A DNA stretch of 60,401 nt from Candidatus Thorarchaeota archaeon (GCA_016933575.1 JAFGAR010000015.1:1-60401); one strand, 5' to 3'. Counted from the stretch's first letter, positions 52,398 through 60,401 are shown. Notes: a model not told the origin generated them from the sequence alone. Translations and numbers: made by a program.

Positions 52398-52976
52398 ATG
52401 AAATCTAACCTTTCAATAATCCTAGTTCTAGGAATTGCAATGCTTATGTGTGCACCTTCAGTGCAAGCCATTGACCTAGATCCAGGTGGTGGGGGAACTG
52501 AATACTACATATCCATCCAAGCGACCTATATCAGATTGGCTCAAGACTCTGATTTATTTAGCGAGGGAGAAATATACATGACAAATCCAGGTACAGATAT
52601 CTGGACAGTTGATAAACAAAAATCTTGGGAAGATGATACATACCTTAGTGGTAGTACGTACTACGGAAAGCTGTATACGGTTCCTTATACTGTCAAGTAC
52701 GAAAAAGTGATCTCATTAAGTGACATTGGTACAAAATTCTGGTTTGAATTGGTGGATGATGATTTACTTTGGGATGCGTCCTTATGGAGTGGCTATATTG
52801 AGATTCAGAGTACAGGAGGATTGAGTGGAGATTGGTGGAGTGCTGCTGGTCGTGGTGTGAGCCGAGACCTTGGTCCTCTCCTATTGAAGACATCGGATTC
52901 AGCTCATTGTATTGTAGGTTCAGACATTCAAGTCTATAACCAAGTAGCATTTCATATATCGTTCTTTCTATTCTAA
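52398..52976 (+). CDS. Small secreted protein of unknown function
   Basis: I start at the ATG at 52398 (MKSNLSIIL), preceded by TGGAGCGAG; upstream in-frame codons at 52356 and 52374 are possible. The 192-residue product has a signal peptide cleaved near VQA and a Gly-rich mature start (DPGGGGTEYY). The body is beta-strand rich (ISIQATYIRLAQ, YTVKYEKVISLSDI). This is an extracellular protein with no recognised domain. A long AT-rich upstream stretch (52203-52397) may hold its promoter. A strong hairpin terminator follows the stop. Confidence 0.6.
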   Translation: MKSNLSIILVLGIAMLMCAPSVQAIDLDPGGGGTEYYISIQATYIRLAQDSDLFSEGEIYMTNPGTDIWTVDKQKSWEDDTYLSGSTYYGKLYTVPYTVKYEKVISLSDIGTKFWFELVDDDLLWDASLWSGYIEIQSTGGLSGDWWSAAGRGVSRDLGPLLLKTSDSAHCIVGSDIQVYNQVAFHISFFLF

Positions 52977-52980
52977 TCGA

Positions 52981-53055
52981 AAAGAGTGCATTTGTACACC
53001 TAATCTATTTGAGGAATAAACCGCGGTGATAATACTATCACCGCACTCTTTTTTC
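52981..53055 (+). terminator. Strong terminator with a possible enclosing stem
   Basis: GCGGTGATA, loop ATAC, TATCACCGC (53023-53044) is a perfect 9-bp stem, followed by ACTCTTTTTTC. AAAGAGTGC just after the stop codon (52981-52989) is also complementary to GCACTCTTT (53043-53051). This gives an outer 9-bp helix, so it can form either a larger structure or a competing fold that hides the T-tract. Confidence 0.7.
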
Positions 53056-53185
53056 TGCGAACACCAGTGTGGACCAACAGAACATGAGAATACTGACACG
53101 AGCTGAATCAGTAATCTTGCGTTTGTCTAGTTCTTTTTTAATAAAAAACAACAAAAAAAAACAACTTCAAAACGAGGTTTATACT

Positions 53186-53956
53186 ATGACCACGAAGGTA
53201 AATATCCCACTTGCACGTGAGTTACTAAAGAATCCTAATTTTCCTCGAACCTGTAAATATGATCCAGAGTGGCTGGTGAATCTTGATCTTGGGTGTCCGA
53301 CATTTTGGCTTCTTGAACGTCTGTGCGAGAAAATGAATCTAGAATCAGGAATGAGAATCCTAGATCTCGGATGCGGAAAAGCAGGAGGTGCGATTTTTCT
53401 AGCAAAGGAATTTGAAGTCGAGGTTTGGGCAGTAGATAGCATGGTGAGTCAGAGTGAGAACTGGGAACGCATTAAGGAGTTCAATCTTGAAACTCGTGTG
53501 TTTCCTCTTAGAGCAGATGCTCGTGAGCTTCCATTCCCAAGAGATTTCTTTGACGCCATCATCTGTGTTAATTCACTCTTCTTCTTTGCTACCGATGATA
53601 TCTATCTGAAACACTATCTCATTCCACGCATTAAGATTGGAGGACAAATAGGGAGCGTGGTACCTGGATTCTATGAAGACTTCAACGATTCACCTCCATT
53701 AGATATACCTGAACATCTGAAGGAGTACTGGGCATCTTGTATGCTCTATACTTGGCACTCCGCGAAATGGTGGAAGAGGCACTGGCTAAAGACAGAACAG
53801 GTCGAAGTTGAAGTGGCTGATAATTTCCCTGACAATGAAGGATACCAGACATATCTGGAGTGGGAACGAATCATCGGGTATCCACAGAAGATAGCTGAGG
53901 ATGATAGAGGGCGAAATATCACGTTCTCGCGATTGGTTGTTCGGAGAACGAAATAG
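53186..53956 (+). CDS. Class I SAM-dependent methyltransferase
   Basis: I start at the ATG at 53186 (MTTKVNIPL). The open frame runs back to 53069 through low-complexity A-rich DNA that is not protein-like. The 256-residue protein has the SAM-binding motif ILDLGCGKAGG, an acidic residue after strand 2 (VWAVD), and ADARELPFPRDFFDAIICVN (motif II/III). Its later part (WHSAKWWKRHWLKTE) recalls small-molecule methyltransferases. The substrate is unknown. No gene shares an obvious operon with it. Confidence 0.83.
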   Translation: MTTKVNIPLARELLKNPNFPRTCKYDPEWLVNLDLGCPTFWLLERLCEKMNLESGMRILDLGCGKAGGAIFLAKEFEVEVWAVDSMVSQSENWERIKEFNLETRVFPLRADARELPFPRDFFDAIICVNSLFFFATDDIYLKHYLIPRIKIGGQIGSVVPGFYEDFNDSPPLDIPEHLKEYWASCMLYTWHSAKWWKRHWLKTEQVEVEVADNFPDNEGYQTYLEWERIIGYPQKIAEDDRGRNITFSRLVVRRTK

Positions 53957-54031
53957 GAAGGATGCCTTCTAAGTACATTTGCAGTCTATATCTAATGCTA
54001 TTAGTTACTGAATCTTATAAGAAGGAAGAAA

Positions 54032-54211
54032 CTAATCCAAGGAAAATATTGGATTCCATCCAAGCATTATTTCCTCTAAAGATGCAATTCGATGATAAAG
54101 CTCAACGATAAATGACCAATCACGTTTGTGAAGATATTCATCAACAATCCGCTCTAGCCTTTGATAATCCCTTAATTCCATAAGAAAACCTATGATGTTT
54201 TCAAGGCTCAT
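54032..54211 (-). CDS. Short ORF encoding a 59-residue helical peptide
   Basis: On the minus strand ATG at 54211 opens a 59-codon frame (MSLENIIGFLMELRDYQRLE ... SLEEIMLGWNPIFSLD). The predicted peptide is helical and charged, with a regular pattern. It is about 57 bp after the 54269-54604 gene and on the same strand, so it may be its partner. The ribosome site is weak. It could be a decayed C-terminal piece rather than a real gene. Confidence 0.35.
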   Translation of the reverse strand: MSLENIIGFLMELRDYQRLERIVDEYLHKRDWSFIVELYHRIASLEEIMLGWNPIFSLD

Positions 54212-54268
54212 TTTCAGTTTTCGAATTCGGTTGTTTTGATTAAAATCTTGTAGATATAGAAAGATTTC

Positions 54269-54604
54269 TCACTCTATACCAACAGGCTCAGGATTGCGAG
54301 GCACATTTGATCTCTTTTTATCAAACCAATATTGAACAAAGGAGAGAGCAATCAATGCATACCCTCCTATCAAGCCAAAGGGACTTGTCCAGTATGCCGT
54401 GCAGTGACATAAGACAATCCAGAAATAGTTGACAAGAAATCCACCAGCCCAAAAAGTTGCTATGGCACCAAAGATGTAAGTCTTCGTTGCTGCAGAGGAA
54501 TCTTTCCTTGAAAAGAGAAACACTGCGAAAGTAATAGCTACAAAGATACTGATGAATCCAGATAAATGATACCATTCCTGAGATGCTGGAATATCGATTT
54601 GCAT
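54269..54604 (-). CDS. Small membrane protein
   Basis: The 111-residue protein has three membrane helices (about 14-30, 42-66 and 76-92) and a basic tail (FDKKRSNVPRNPEP). No domain is recognised. The ATG at 54604 is followed by a polar N-terminus (MQIDIPASQEWYHL). It may be co-transcribed with the short ORF downstream. Confidence 0.45.
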   Translation of the reverse strand: MQIDIPASQEWYHLSGFISIFVAITFAVFLFSRKDSSAATKTYIFGAIATFWAGGFLVNYFWIVLCHCTAYWTSPFGLIGGYALIALSFVQYWFDKKRSNVPRNPEPVGIE

Positions 54605-54737
54605 ATACTTTCATTCCTCACAGTATCGCGATTGATTGATTACAAAAAAGAAGCTGAGATAAATCATTCGAAAATATGATCAAGTCAAAGAGACCTCTTA
54701 AGTGTTCACGATAGACAAGTCATGAAGGCAGGCTATT

Positions 54738-55187
54738 GTGACAACATTAGTCAGATTGAAAGTAAAATGCCCACAGTGTAATGAAACCTTTCGATGTATT
54801 GTTACATCTTCCTTTGGATTCCGTGGAATTGATAGGCAGGGATGTCGAGAATATTGGGGTATGAATCCCATGCAGTATCAACTGGTTGAGTGTCCGTTCT
54901 GTGAACACATAGATTGGTACTATGGTTATGAAAAATTGGAGGGTGAACCTGAGGATTCATTGGTTGAAAACACGCCATCATGCGATTCTTACATGAAATT
55001 TGCAGAAAATCTCATCAAGAGTGGAGCTGAGTCTTCGATAATTGCTTTCACTTTTCAACAGGGTGGATGTTGCAAGAGGATGAATGGAGAAGATCCAAAG
55101 ACTGAGTTTCAAAGAGCTCTGGAGTATTTCAGGAAAGCAAAAGAAGAGGGTGTAAAACCTTTTGACAAACTAAGTATTGATAATTGA
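54738..55187 (+). CDS. Zinc-binding protein with DUF2225-like features
   Basis: The 149-residue protein (GTG start at 54738) opens with two Cys pairs, VKCPQCNETF and ECPFCEHI, spaced about 40 residues apart, which suggests one zinc site. A helical segment (CDSYMKFAENLIKSGAESS) and a GCCKRM loop follow. The C-terminal helix reads EYFRKAKEEGVKPF. The pattern of a ribbon plus TPR-like helices resembles DUF2225 proteins, though shorter. No catalytic residue is seen. Confidence 0.5.
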   Translation: MTTLVRLKVKCPQCNETFRCIVTSSFGFRGIDRQGCREYWGMNPMQYQLVECPFCEHIDWYYGYEKLEGEPEDSLVENTPSCDSYMKFAENLIKSGAESSIIAFTFQQGGCCKRMNGEDPKTEFQRALEYFRKAKEEGVKPFDKLSIDN

Positions 55188-55343
55188 ATTCTCATGATGT
55201 CAGAATTTGTCAGATCATAAGAAACGAAGCTCAGTCATATAAGATACTTGTCCAAGTATGGAGTAATTCTAGCAGCAGTAATTGGATAACGTAGATAGTG
55301 AGATTTTTCAGATACTGAAAATTGAAATTCATTGGCGTTTAGA

Positions 55344-56507
55344 ATGAGTAATGTTTCTATTAACGAGCTATCCATACTCACACTCCTCAAAAAGCTCATT
55401 ACAATAGAGTCCGTTAATCCATCACTTGTAAACGGAGGTAGTGGTGAGGAAGAGATTGCCAAATTTATTGGTGAATTTCTTGAAAAAAGGGAATTCGACA
55501 TCGAATATCAGAAAATAGATGACAATAGAATGAATGTCATCGGAGTTCTCCATGGGAATGGATTGGGTAAATCCTTGATGTTGAATGGTCATACAGATAC
55601 AGTAGGCATATCAGATATGCAGATAGATGCCTTGAAACCTGTGTTTAAGGAAGGAAGAGTGTACGGGAGAGGTTCGTTTGACATGAAAGGGGGATTAGCT
55701 GCAATGATGATCCTCGGAGAGTTTTTTGCAAACTCCAAACAAAAACTGAGTGGAGATCTAATCTTAGCCTTTGTAGCAGACGAAGAATTCGCAAGTAGAG
55801 GAACAGAGGAGCTTGTCAAAAAATATACTGCTGATTCAGCCATAGTAACAGAACCTACAGGACTTCAGGTCGTTACAGCCCACCGGGGTTTTGCATGGGG
55901 ACGTATCGACATTGAGGGAAGAGCTGTGCATGGAAGTTTGTATGAACAGGGTATTGATGCAATTATAAAAGCAGGAAAAGTCCTTCTGGGACTTGAGAGA
56001 ATCGAATCAGGTTTTACAGAATTACCCAAACATCCACTACTAGGCAGACCATCAATCCATGCGTCTCTTATAAGTGGAGGCACTGAGCTTAGTACTTATC
56101 CATCAAGCTGTAGTTTGCAGTATGAAAGACGTACACTACCTCATGAATATCGCAAAAACGTCGAATTGGAGCTTCAGAGTCTCCTACGAGAAGTTCAGAA
56201 ACTGGATCCAGATTTTCGAGCGATTTCAGATATTTTCTTTTATCGACCAGGTCTGGAAACAAAGCATGATACGCCAATAATTCAAGAGATTACACGCTCA
56301 GCCTTAGAAGTCACCAGTGTGAAACCAGAACTTATAGGAGCTTTATGGTGGACTGATGCCGCTCTTCTGTCTGAAGCAGGTATTCCATCGGTTCTATTTG
56401 GTTCGTCTGGAGAAGGGGGTCATGCACCTATCGAGTATGTTGACTTTGATTCATTGATAAAGACAACAAAAATCTTAGCCACGACGATTATGAATTACTG
56501 TAAATGA
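55344..56507 (+). CDS. M20-family metallopeptidase / deacylase (ArgE/DapE-like)
   Basis: Starting at the ATG at 55344, the 387-residue enzyme has the M20 zinc motifs: MLNGHTDTVG (His and Asp ligands), GRGSFDMKGG (bridging Asp) and FVADEEFAS (catalytic and ligand Glu). A dimerisation domain with VHGSLYEQGIDA follows, and a C-terminal SGEGGHAPIEY supplies the last His. It may deacylate an N-acylated amino acid or cleave a dipeptide. The substrate is not fixed by sequence, and its neighbours give no pathway. It is convergent with the phosphorylase-like gene (10 bp between stops). Confidence 0.85.
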   Translation: MSNVSINELSILTLLKKLITIESVNPSLVNGGSGEEEIAKFIGEFLEKREFDIEYQKIDDNRMNVIGVLHGNGLGKSLMLNGHTDTVGISDMQIDALKPVFKEGRVYGRGSFDMKGGLAAMMILGEFFANSKQKLSGDLILAFVADEEFASRGTEELVKKYTADSAIVTEPTGLQVVTAHRGFAWGRIDIEGRAVHGSLYEQGIDAIIKAGKVLLGLERIESGFTELPKHPLLGRPSIHASLISGGTELSTYPSSCSLQYERRTLPHEYRKNVELELQSLLREVQKLDPDFRAISDIFFYRPGLETKHDTPIIQEITRSALEVTSVKPELIGALWWTDAALLSEAGIPSVLFGSSGEGGHAPIEYVDFDSLIKTTKILATTIMNYCK

Positions 56508-56517
56508 TTTTAATTTT

Positions 56518-57321
56518 CTAAAACCAAGTGCCAAGTCGTTCATCATCTTGAACAAGTTGTTCTATGGCATTTAGAACAACTTGTGCTTGGATCAGGCATG
56601 TATTCTTGTAGGTGTCATTCATATATTCTACTCTCCATCCCTCTGTCAAATCTAGATACGGTTGCAACAAAACGCCTATAGGAATATCCTTCTCTTTACC
56701 AAGAGAATAGAGAGCTCCTGTTTCACCATTATCCACAGAGAGACAACCCATACTTCTAAAGTCTGCAACTAATTCAGGAGTTATCCTATAGAGAGCCTCG
56801 CAAGATCCAACTGCACCACTTCTCCAGGAAGAGCAAGTTTGTTCCAATGAATCCTTGAGAATGGCATGTCCTCTGAGTTCACAAGATACTCTTTCAGGAG
56901 AACTGCCATAATGAGGTGATGTTCCATTAAATCCTATACTCATCGTTGGCAAATGGATTTCACCATTATCCAAGAATTTTCTACCAAGACTCCAAGAAGC
57001 GCATAAAAGAAAAATTGCACGAGTTCCAAAATGGATAAACTCTTCACATAAGCTAATCAGAGGAGACGCACCCATAGGAGGGACAATCAAAACAAAAGGG
57101 ATTCTGTTGTGTTTTCCGACAAATGATTGTACAGGAATTGAATAAGGAGAGAACTTAGAACCAATCCAGAACCACTCTTTCATTTTACAACTCAAAACAA
57201 GCTTCTCAACTATTGTAGTACAAAAGGTCATTATCAAGATTGGGGGAACAGACAATTCATTTTGATGAATTCCTGCTGATAATGCTGCTCTTCGAATCTG
57301 GTCGGGATTAATAAGAAACAC
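56518..57321 (-). CDS. Nucleoside-phosphorylase-superfamily protein (uridine phosphorylase-like)
   Basis: The 267-residue protein has a phosphorylase-type core: VLIVPPMGASPLISLCEE, then FGTRAIFLLCASWSLG, a typical phosphate/ribose-binding region. NGETGALYSLGKEKDIPIGV follows, where active PNP/UP enzymes have an MEtaal-type motif. The key Met-Glu-x-Glu pattern is partly replaced (DNGETGAL), so substrate and activity are uncertain. It probably splits a nucleoside or a modified-base conjugate. It is monocistronic and convergent with the M20 enzyme. Confidence 0.65.
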   Translation of the reverse strand: MFLINPDQIRRAALSAGIHQNELSVPPILIMTFCTTIVEKLVLSCKMKEWFWIGSKFSPYSIPVQSFVGKHNRIPFVLIVPPMGASPLISLCEEFIHFGTRAIFLLCASWSLGRKFLDNGEIHLPTMSIGFNGTSPHYGSSPERVSCELRGHAILKDSLEQTCSSWRSGAVGSCEALYRITPELVADFRSMGCLSVDNGETGALYSLGKEKDIPIGVLLQPYLDLTEGWRVEYMNDTYKNTCLIQAQVVLNAIEQLVQDDERLGTWF

Positions 57322-57902
57322 TGAGATTCCTCTCTTTTACCGTTCTTCTTTTCAATCAATTAAACAGAACAAAATCAGTTAACGGAATTTGATTCGAACT
57401 GATCTTTGATTGAATGACTTAAGGATTTGGAACTATTAATAAAAAACTGCATTCTCATTACTGGTAATAGTCAATTTTCTCTTCGATTAGTTGGATTAAG
57501 ACTCTGAATCCATTATTGGACATAGTATTTTATCTTTAAATTCATGAATGGTATGACAGAACAGACTGGCTAGTATGATTCCAAATATCCGTATTTGGAG
57601 TAAAAGATGATGAAAAACCGGAATGTGACCATTATGCAGTTTGAATATCTTAGTTACCGATCCGATATCGTGAACTGTTGGGTCACAGATAGCATATAAT
57701 AGAGGTGAGCTTCAAAATGATTCTCTATTCTCCATATTGTTGCAATCGGTCTACAATTGCAACGCAGGCTGTATGGGTTCCCTCCTCGCATCCGCCCTCG
57801 CATCCGCAAGTGCCAGTCTGTTCGTTTTTATTGAATCTCAATATTTTATTCTGAAAAATGATGTCAATACTAACATTTGTTTTCTACCGACAGATTATGC
57901 TA
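57322..57902. other. Long intergenic region with a 12-bp tandem repeat
   Basis: About 580 bp without a supportable gene. CCTCGCATCCGC occurs twice in perfect tandem (57784-57795, 57796-57807), GC-rich within AT-rich DNA. A plus-strand 82-codon frame overlapping it has low-complexity, non-protein-like codons. The promoter of the minus-strand gene at 56518 must lie near the left edge. No RNA gene is recognised. Confidence 0.4.
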
Positions 57903-58394
57903 TCAAATCATACGGTAACAATGATTGCAACATTCATGGCCTTGCATCAATGTTTTGGAACGGGAGAACTCCATTTTGGAATTAAATCCTCTTACCATGT
58001 GTTCATCATCCGAACAATAGAGATCATAGCCCCATTCAGAAGGAATCTCTAAATCGTTCACAAGCTCGGCAAATAGACAACGCGTGACTTTGATGCAAAT
58101 GCCATTGTCCTTCGTCTTTCCATATTCATATTCAACAATCCTACGTTGTCGCATTGGTGTCCATAATATTTCTATCAAACTCTCGATCGAATTACTTTCA
58201 ACTTGTGTACCAATATATTCCCATTGAGAACGAACAGATTGTGAACGTTCCATTCTTATTATTTCTCTCACACGCTCTCCAAATTCAGTTTCCATTGCTC
58301 TGAGAAGGAGAAACTTCTCTTTCAAATGGCGTTTCTCAGATCGAGTAAAGGCTTCAAGTTGTTCGTCAATGTTATTCAGCTCATCGTCGCTCAT
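57903..58394 (-). CDS. L-2-amino-thiazoline-4-carboxylate hydrolase-like protein
   Basis: This soluble 163-residue protein starts with an acidic helix (SDDELNNIDEQLEAF). An alpha/beta core follows with a CLFAELVNDL segment and a C-terminus SRSKTLMQGHECCNHCYRMI. The ending T-L-x-x-G-x-x-x-C-x-x-x is the hallmark of the ATC-hydrolase-like family, which has the form TLaxGxxxCdFr; here the CdFr is changed to CNHCYR. Members are linked to cyclic amidine or lipid-derived substrates. Function here is not assigned. It is divergent from the RHH-like/PadR genes. Confidence 0.55.
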   Translation of the reverse strand: MSDDELNNIDEQLEAFTRSEKRHLKEKFLLLRAMETEFGERVREIIRMERSQSVRSQWEYIGTQVESNSIESLIEILWTPMRQRRIVEYEYGKTKDNGICIKVTRCLFAELVNDLEIPSEWGYDLYCSDDEHMVRGFNSKMEFSRSKTLMQGHECCNHCYRMI

Positions 58395-58491
58395 TATATT
58401 TCACCAGTCACGAGATTGATTGTCACGTATGTCAAAGAAATACATCAAATTTTTGGACAATATGTGTGAATGTATTCTCTCTAATAGTAAC

Positions 58492-58499
58492 TTTTATAT
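58492..58499 (+). promoter_or_regulatory. Candidate TATA box upstream of the RHH-PadR pair
   Basis: TTTTATAT, followed at 58501 by TTTTTATAAG, lies about 30 bp before a likely start region of transcription near 58525, and 35-60 bp before the ATG at 58551. It is among the clearest TATA-like elements in the window. Confidence 0.4.
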
Positions 58500-58550
58500 C
58501 TTTTTATAAGAATACAATCTCATAATGTGAGAATATATTTCGATGTGGTT

Positions 58551-58712
58551 ATGATGGTTCGAATCGACGACGATGCAATAAAGAGAATCTCTCAACAAGA
58601 AAATATGGTTCAAGATAGTGATTCCTACTCCCAAAGAGATGTATGGGAGGCTGTAATCACATTCTGGAAAATGAGAGAACGGAACAAGACCCGATTTACA
58701 ATTCATAAGTAG
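58551..58712 (+). CDS. Small ribbon-helix-helix-like protein
   Basis: From the ATG at 58551 a 53-residue product begins MMVRIDDDAIKRISQQENM and ends in basic residues (KMRERNKTRFTIHK). A short N-terminal strand followed by helices (YSQRDVWEAVITFWK) fits a ribbon-helix-helix DNA-binding protein. A longer frame from 58527 is possible. It precedes the PadR-type gene by 28 bp and shares its direction, so the two may be co-regulated. The antisense frame at 58494-58718 is less likely. Confidence 0.4.
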   Translation: MMVRIDDDAIKRISQQENMVQDSDSYSQRDVWEAVITFWKMRERNKTRFTIHK

Positions 58713-58740
58713 ACACATTTCAAAAGAGAGGTGGATTCCG

Positions 58741-59604
58741 GTGTCTTTCAGTAAAGCCTCTAGATCTCGCGTTCAAGATAGGATACTTTCAATTCTTGAG
58801 GAGGCTCCAAGTTACGGATATGAGATGATTCGTCAATTAGGAAGCGATTATGGTGACCTGCGACTGAATACCCTCTATCGTTGGTTAGCAGATATGGAAA
58901 AGAATTCATTAATTCACAGTGAGATAAGTCCAGGACCACTGGGACCAAATCGGAGAATCTATAGTATAACAGCGGGAGGAAAGAAACAGGTTCAGCTACT
59001 TCTTCGAGACTCGATTCAAATTCTATTGAATTTCTACGATGATTATAGACGTTTCTTAATCAACAACCTTGATGGAATATTAAAGAATGTTTCAAGTAGT
59101 CATACAAGTGGACGTACTCTTCTTTGTTTTGGTGCAGGGATTACTAAGAGAGACCAGGCAATACTGGATTTTATTACAGAACGGTGTAGCCCTGATCCTG
59201 TCTATGTAGTAGGAGAAACATGTACAATTTCTGACAGTAAGAGGAAATTGCGTTTACTAGGAGGAAGTCTCACAAATATTCCGAGTAAAAGTAATTCATT
59301 CAATGAGATATGGGTAACAAAATTACCAGAGAGAGAATATTGGTCTGTCACTCTTAATGAGTGTAAGAGGGTTCTAAAAAAGGGTGGGCGACTCTGGATT
59401 TTGCCAGCATTTGCATATCTTGTTCCTCCATTTCAACATACAATAGAAGACTTCCTTCGAGTCACAGCAGTTCACTTGTTTCCAAATTTAGGCGTTATCG
59501 AGTCTGAATCTTTGACTCAAGAGATACAAGATAGTTATTCAGAGGGGGGTGCTTGTGAAATTGCCTATGGAGTAACAGCATTTTGGGCAACAAAAGAGGA
59601 ATGA
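58741..59604 (+). CDS. PadR-type winged-helix regulator fused to a methyltransferase-like domain
   Basis: The 287-residue protein (GTG start at 58741) has a PadR winged helix (about 8-90: RILSILEEAPSYGYEMIRQL, LYRWLADMEKNSLI, then RRIYSITAGGKKQ). A C-terminal Rossmann-like part (about 120-287) contains RTLLCFGAGITKRDQ and VYVVGETC in place of the SAM motif, ECKRVLKKGGRLWILPA (typical post-II loop) and a final strand ITAFWAT-like. The post-II loop is well kept, while the SAM motif is degenerate (FGAG for GxGxG). It may act as a SAM- or ligand-sensing regulator. It is near the RHH-like gene. Confidence 0.72.
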   Translation: MSFSKASRSRVQDRILSILEEAPSYGYEMIRQLGSDYGDLRLNTLYRWLADMEKNSLIHSEISPGPLGPNRRIYSITAGGKKQVQLLLRDSIQILLNFYDDYRRFLINNLDGILKNVSSSHTSGRTLLCFGAGITKRDQAILDFITERCSPDPVYVVGETCTISDSKRKLRLLGGSLTNIPSKSNSFNEIWVTKLPEREYWSVTLNECKRVLKKGGRLWILPAFAYLVPPFQHTIEDFLRVTAVHLFPNLGVIESESLTQEIQDSYSEGGACEIAYGVTAFWATKEE

Positions 59605-59735
59605 AACATCCTGATTTCTCACATCTCTCCTATTCTACTCTTGGGACATAGCTTTTCTTCTACAAGAGCGAGGTAGAACATGTATTCGAAATCATTATAC
59701 ACAAGAATGTATGGAACCAAATGGAGCGTTATACA

Positions 59736-60395
59736 ATGTCGAAGAAAAAGAAAATAGAGTATCAGGATGTGATTTCCTTCAAGCCAGCTCCATTGAAGGT
59801 TCTTTCTGATGAAGCCACTGTTAAGACTCTAACGGATCCAACCTATTACCCAATCATTGGAATGCTTCGTCGTGGACCCATGACTGTCAAAGAGATTGAG
59901 AGAGAATATAACAAGAATGCAAAGAAATTTGGCTTGGAATCAAAATCTGACAAGACAATCTATAGATATCTCAAACATCTCGAGAAACATGGACTAATAG
60001 CTCCTGCTGGGAAACGCGTATTCTTTGGGAAGACTGCCACTGAAACGTTATTCGTACGTACTGGAGATATGTTCCACTTCAGAGACTTTGCTCCAGAATG
60101 GTGGGATACAGAGCCTTCACTTCAATTTGCAAAAGGTATTGCTGCTGCTACAGAGGATCTTTTCCAAGATTGCAAACTCTCTCCAGAGTGTGTTCTTAAA
60201 ATCGTGAAGCTTTTCGAAGAAGAAAAAGAGGTGAGAATTCGAGAGTTTGTCGCTCAAGATGACGCAAGAGTGAAGGAATTCACATCTGTTGCAGAGTTTA
60301 CAAAGATTGAGCTTGCACTCCAATATGTTGGTATATTTGCAGTCTTAGTAAAATATCCAAATATCATAGAAAAAATCAGAGAATGCTGCCATTGA
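59736..60395 (+). CDS. Winged-helix transcriptional regulator
   Basis: I start at the ATG at 59736 (MSKKKKIEYQDV), with a weaker upstream ATG at 59721. The 219-residue protein has a winged helix of the ArsR-like kind near residues 35-95 (YPIIGMLRRGPMTVKEIERE, then SDKTIYRYLKHLEKHGLI). A helical C-terminal part (about 105-219) follows with KLFEEEKEVRIREFVAQ. The basic N-terminus and the wing (KRVFFGKTATET) suggest DNA binding. Such proteins are common in Asgard genomes. It stands alone at the right edge. No ligand site can be named. Confidence 0.7.
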   Translation: MSKKKKIEYQDVISFKPAPLKVLSDEATVKTLTDPTYYPIIGMLRRGPMTVKEIEREYNKNAKKFGLESKSDKTIYRYLKHLEKHGLIAPAGKRVFFGKTATETLFVRTGDMFHFRDFAPEWWDTEPSLQFAKGIAAATEDLFQDCKLSPECVLKIVKLFEEEKEVRIREFVAQDDARVKEFTSVAEFTKIELALQYVGIFAVLVKYPNIIEKIRECCH

Positions 60396-60401
60396 ACTCC
60401 A

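Noticed and set aside
57737..57985. Plus-strand frame of 82 codons
   Set aside because: Composition is not protein-like, it runs over the tandem repeat and overlaps the better supported ATC-hydrolase-like gene on the other strand.
58494..58718. Minus-strand frame of 74 codons
   Set aside because: It is antisense to the RHH-like gene, which has a promoter-like TATA and a downstream same-strand partner.
1..60401. Insertion sequences, transposases, CRISPR arrays, rRNA
   Set aside because: No transposase motif, terminal inverted repeat pair, regular short repeat-spacer series or rRNA-like stretch was seen; the repeats present are the surface-protein cassettes.

Overview
The window looks like chromosomal DNA of an archaeon, most plausibly an Asgard archaeon of the Thorarchaeota type. 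The signs are an archaeal-type methionine adenosyltransferase, an archaeal/eukaryal-type glycyl-tRNA synthetase, a TrpRS with an HIGH/KMSAS pair, a stand-alone alanyl-tRNA editing protein with a DHHA1 domain, an HMG-CoA reductase of the isoprenoid pathway, an Nre-like protein, TATA-like promoter elements, many zinc-ribbon membrane proteins and TPR/SNAP-like helical proteins. The sequence is moderately AT-rich by eye. The lineage is an inference; there is no rRNA or tRNA gene to confirm it.

The left end (1-13,760) holds the most unusual structure. A 1,294-residue secreted/membrane protein (9352-13236, +) has a signal peptide, a caspase-like (clan CD) His-Cys domain, three tandem beta-rich repeats of about 210 residues, a GC-rich connector and a membrane-embedded C-terminal module. 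A small membrane-protein gene follows 1 bp downstream. At 1-5160 on the opposite strand lies a tandem array of promoterless partial copies. Each begins in or near the same connector, continues into a different multi-helix C-terminal module and, where the window shows it, is followed by a different small membrane-protein gene. The next copy starts within a few bases of that gene's stop codon. A degenerate connector also follows the expressed pair. This is the organisation expected of an exchangeable C-terminal cassette system, as in polymorphic toxin/immunity loci or silent-cassette antigenic variation. The outer edge of the array cuts off a HepT-type gene, leaving its MNT nucleotidyltransferase partner. 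HMG-CoA reductase, a winged-helix membrane protein and glycyl-tRNA synthetase sit between the array and the expressed gene.

From 13.9 to 26.4 kb come two convergent TPR/SNAP-like genes, the alanyl-tRNA editing protein, a small YbjN-like protein, a GT-C glycosyltransferase, the Nre-like protein, two paralogous zinc-ribbon membrane proteins, three membrane proteins (one a CPBP/CAAX-type protease) and TrpRS. From 26.8 to 33 kb an ion-transport group holds amphi-Trp, PhoU-like, CPA1 antiporter, P-type ATPase and HdeD-like genes. From 33.2 to 41.2 kb lie a Ski2-like helicase with degenerate motifs, a CBS-domain regulator divergent from methionine adenosyltransferase with a palindrome between them, an M3 oligopeptidase and a helical protein.

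The right third (41-60.4 kb) is mixed. It holds an orphan histidine kinase, zinc-ribbon and membrane proteins, a VIT-vWA surface protein, an MBL hydrolase, a surface beta-propeller-like protein, a YdjI/SPFH-like protein, a methyltransferase, an M20 peptidase, a nucleoside-phosphorylase-fold protein, an ATC-hydrolase-like protein, a PadR-methyltransferase fusion and a winged-helix regulator. Several convergent gene pairs are separated by clear hairpin terminators. I found no CRISPR array, insertion sequence, rRNA or tRNA.
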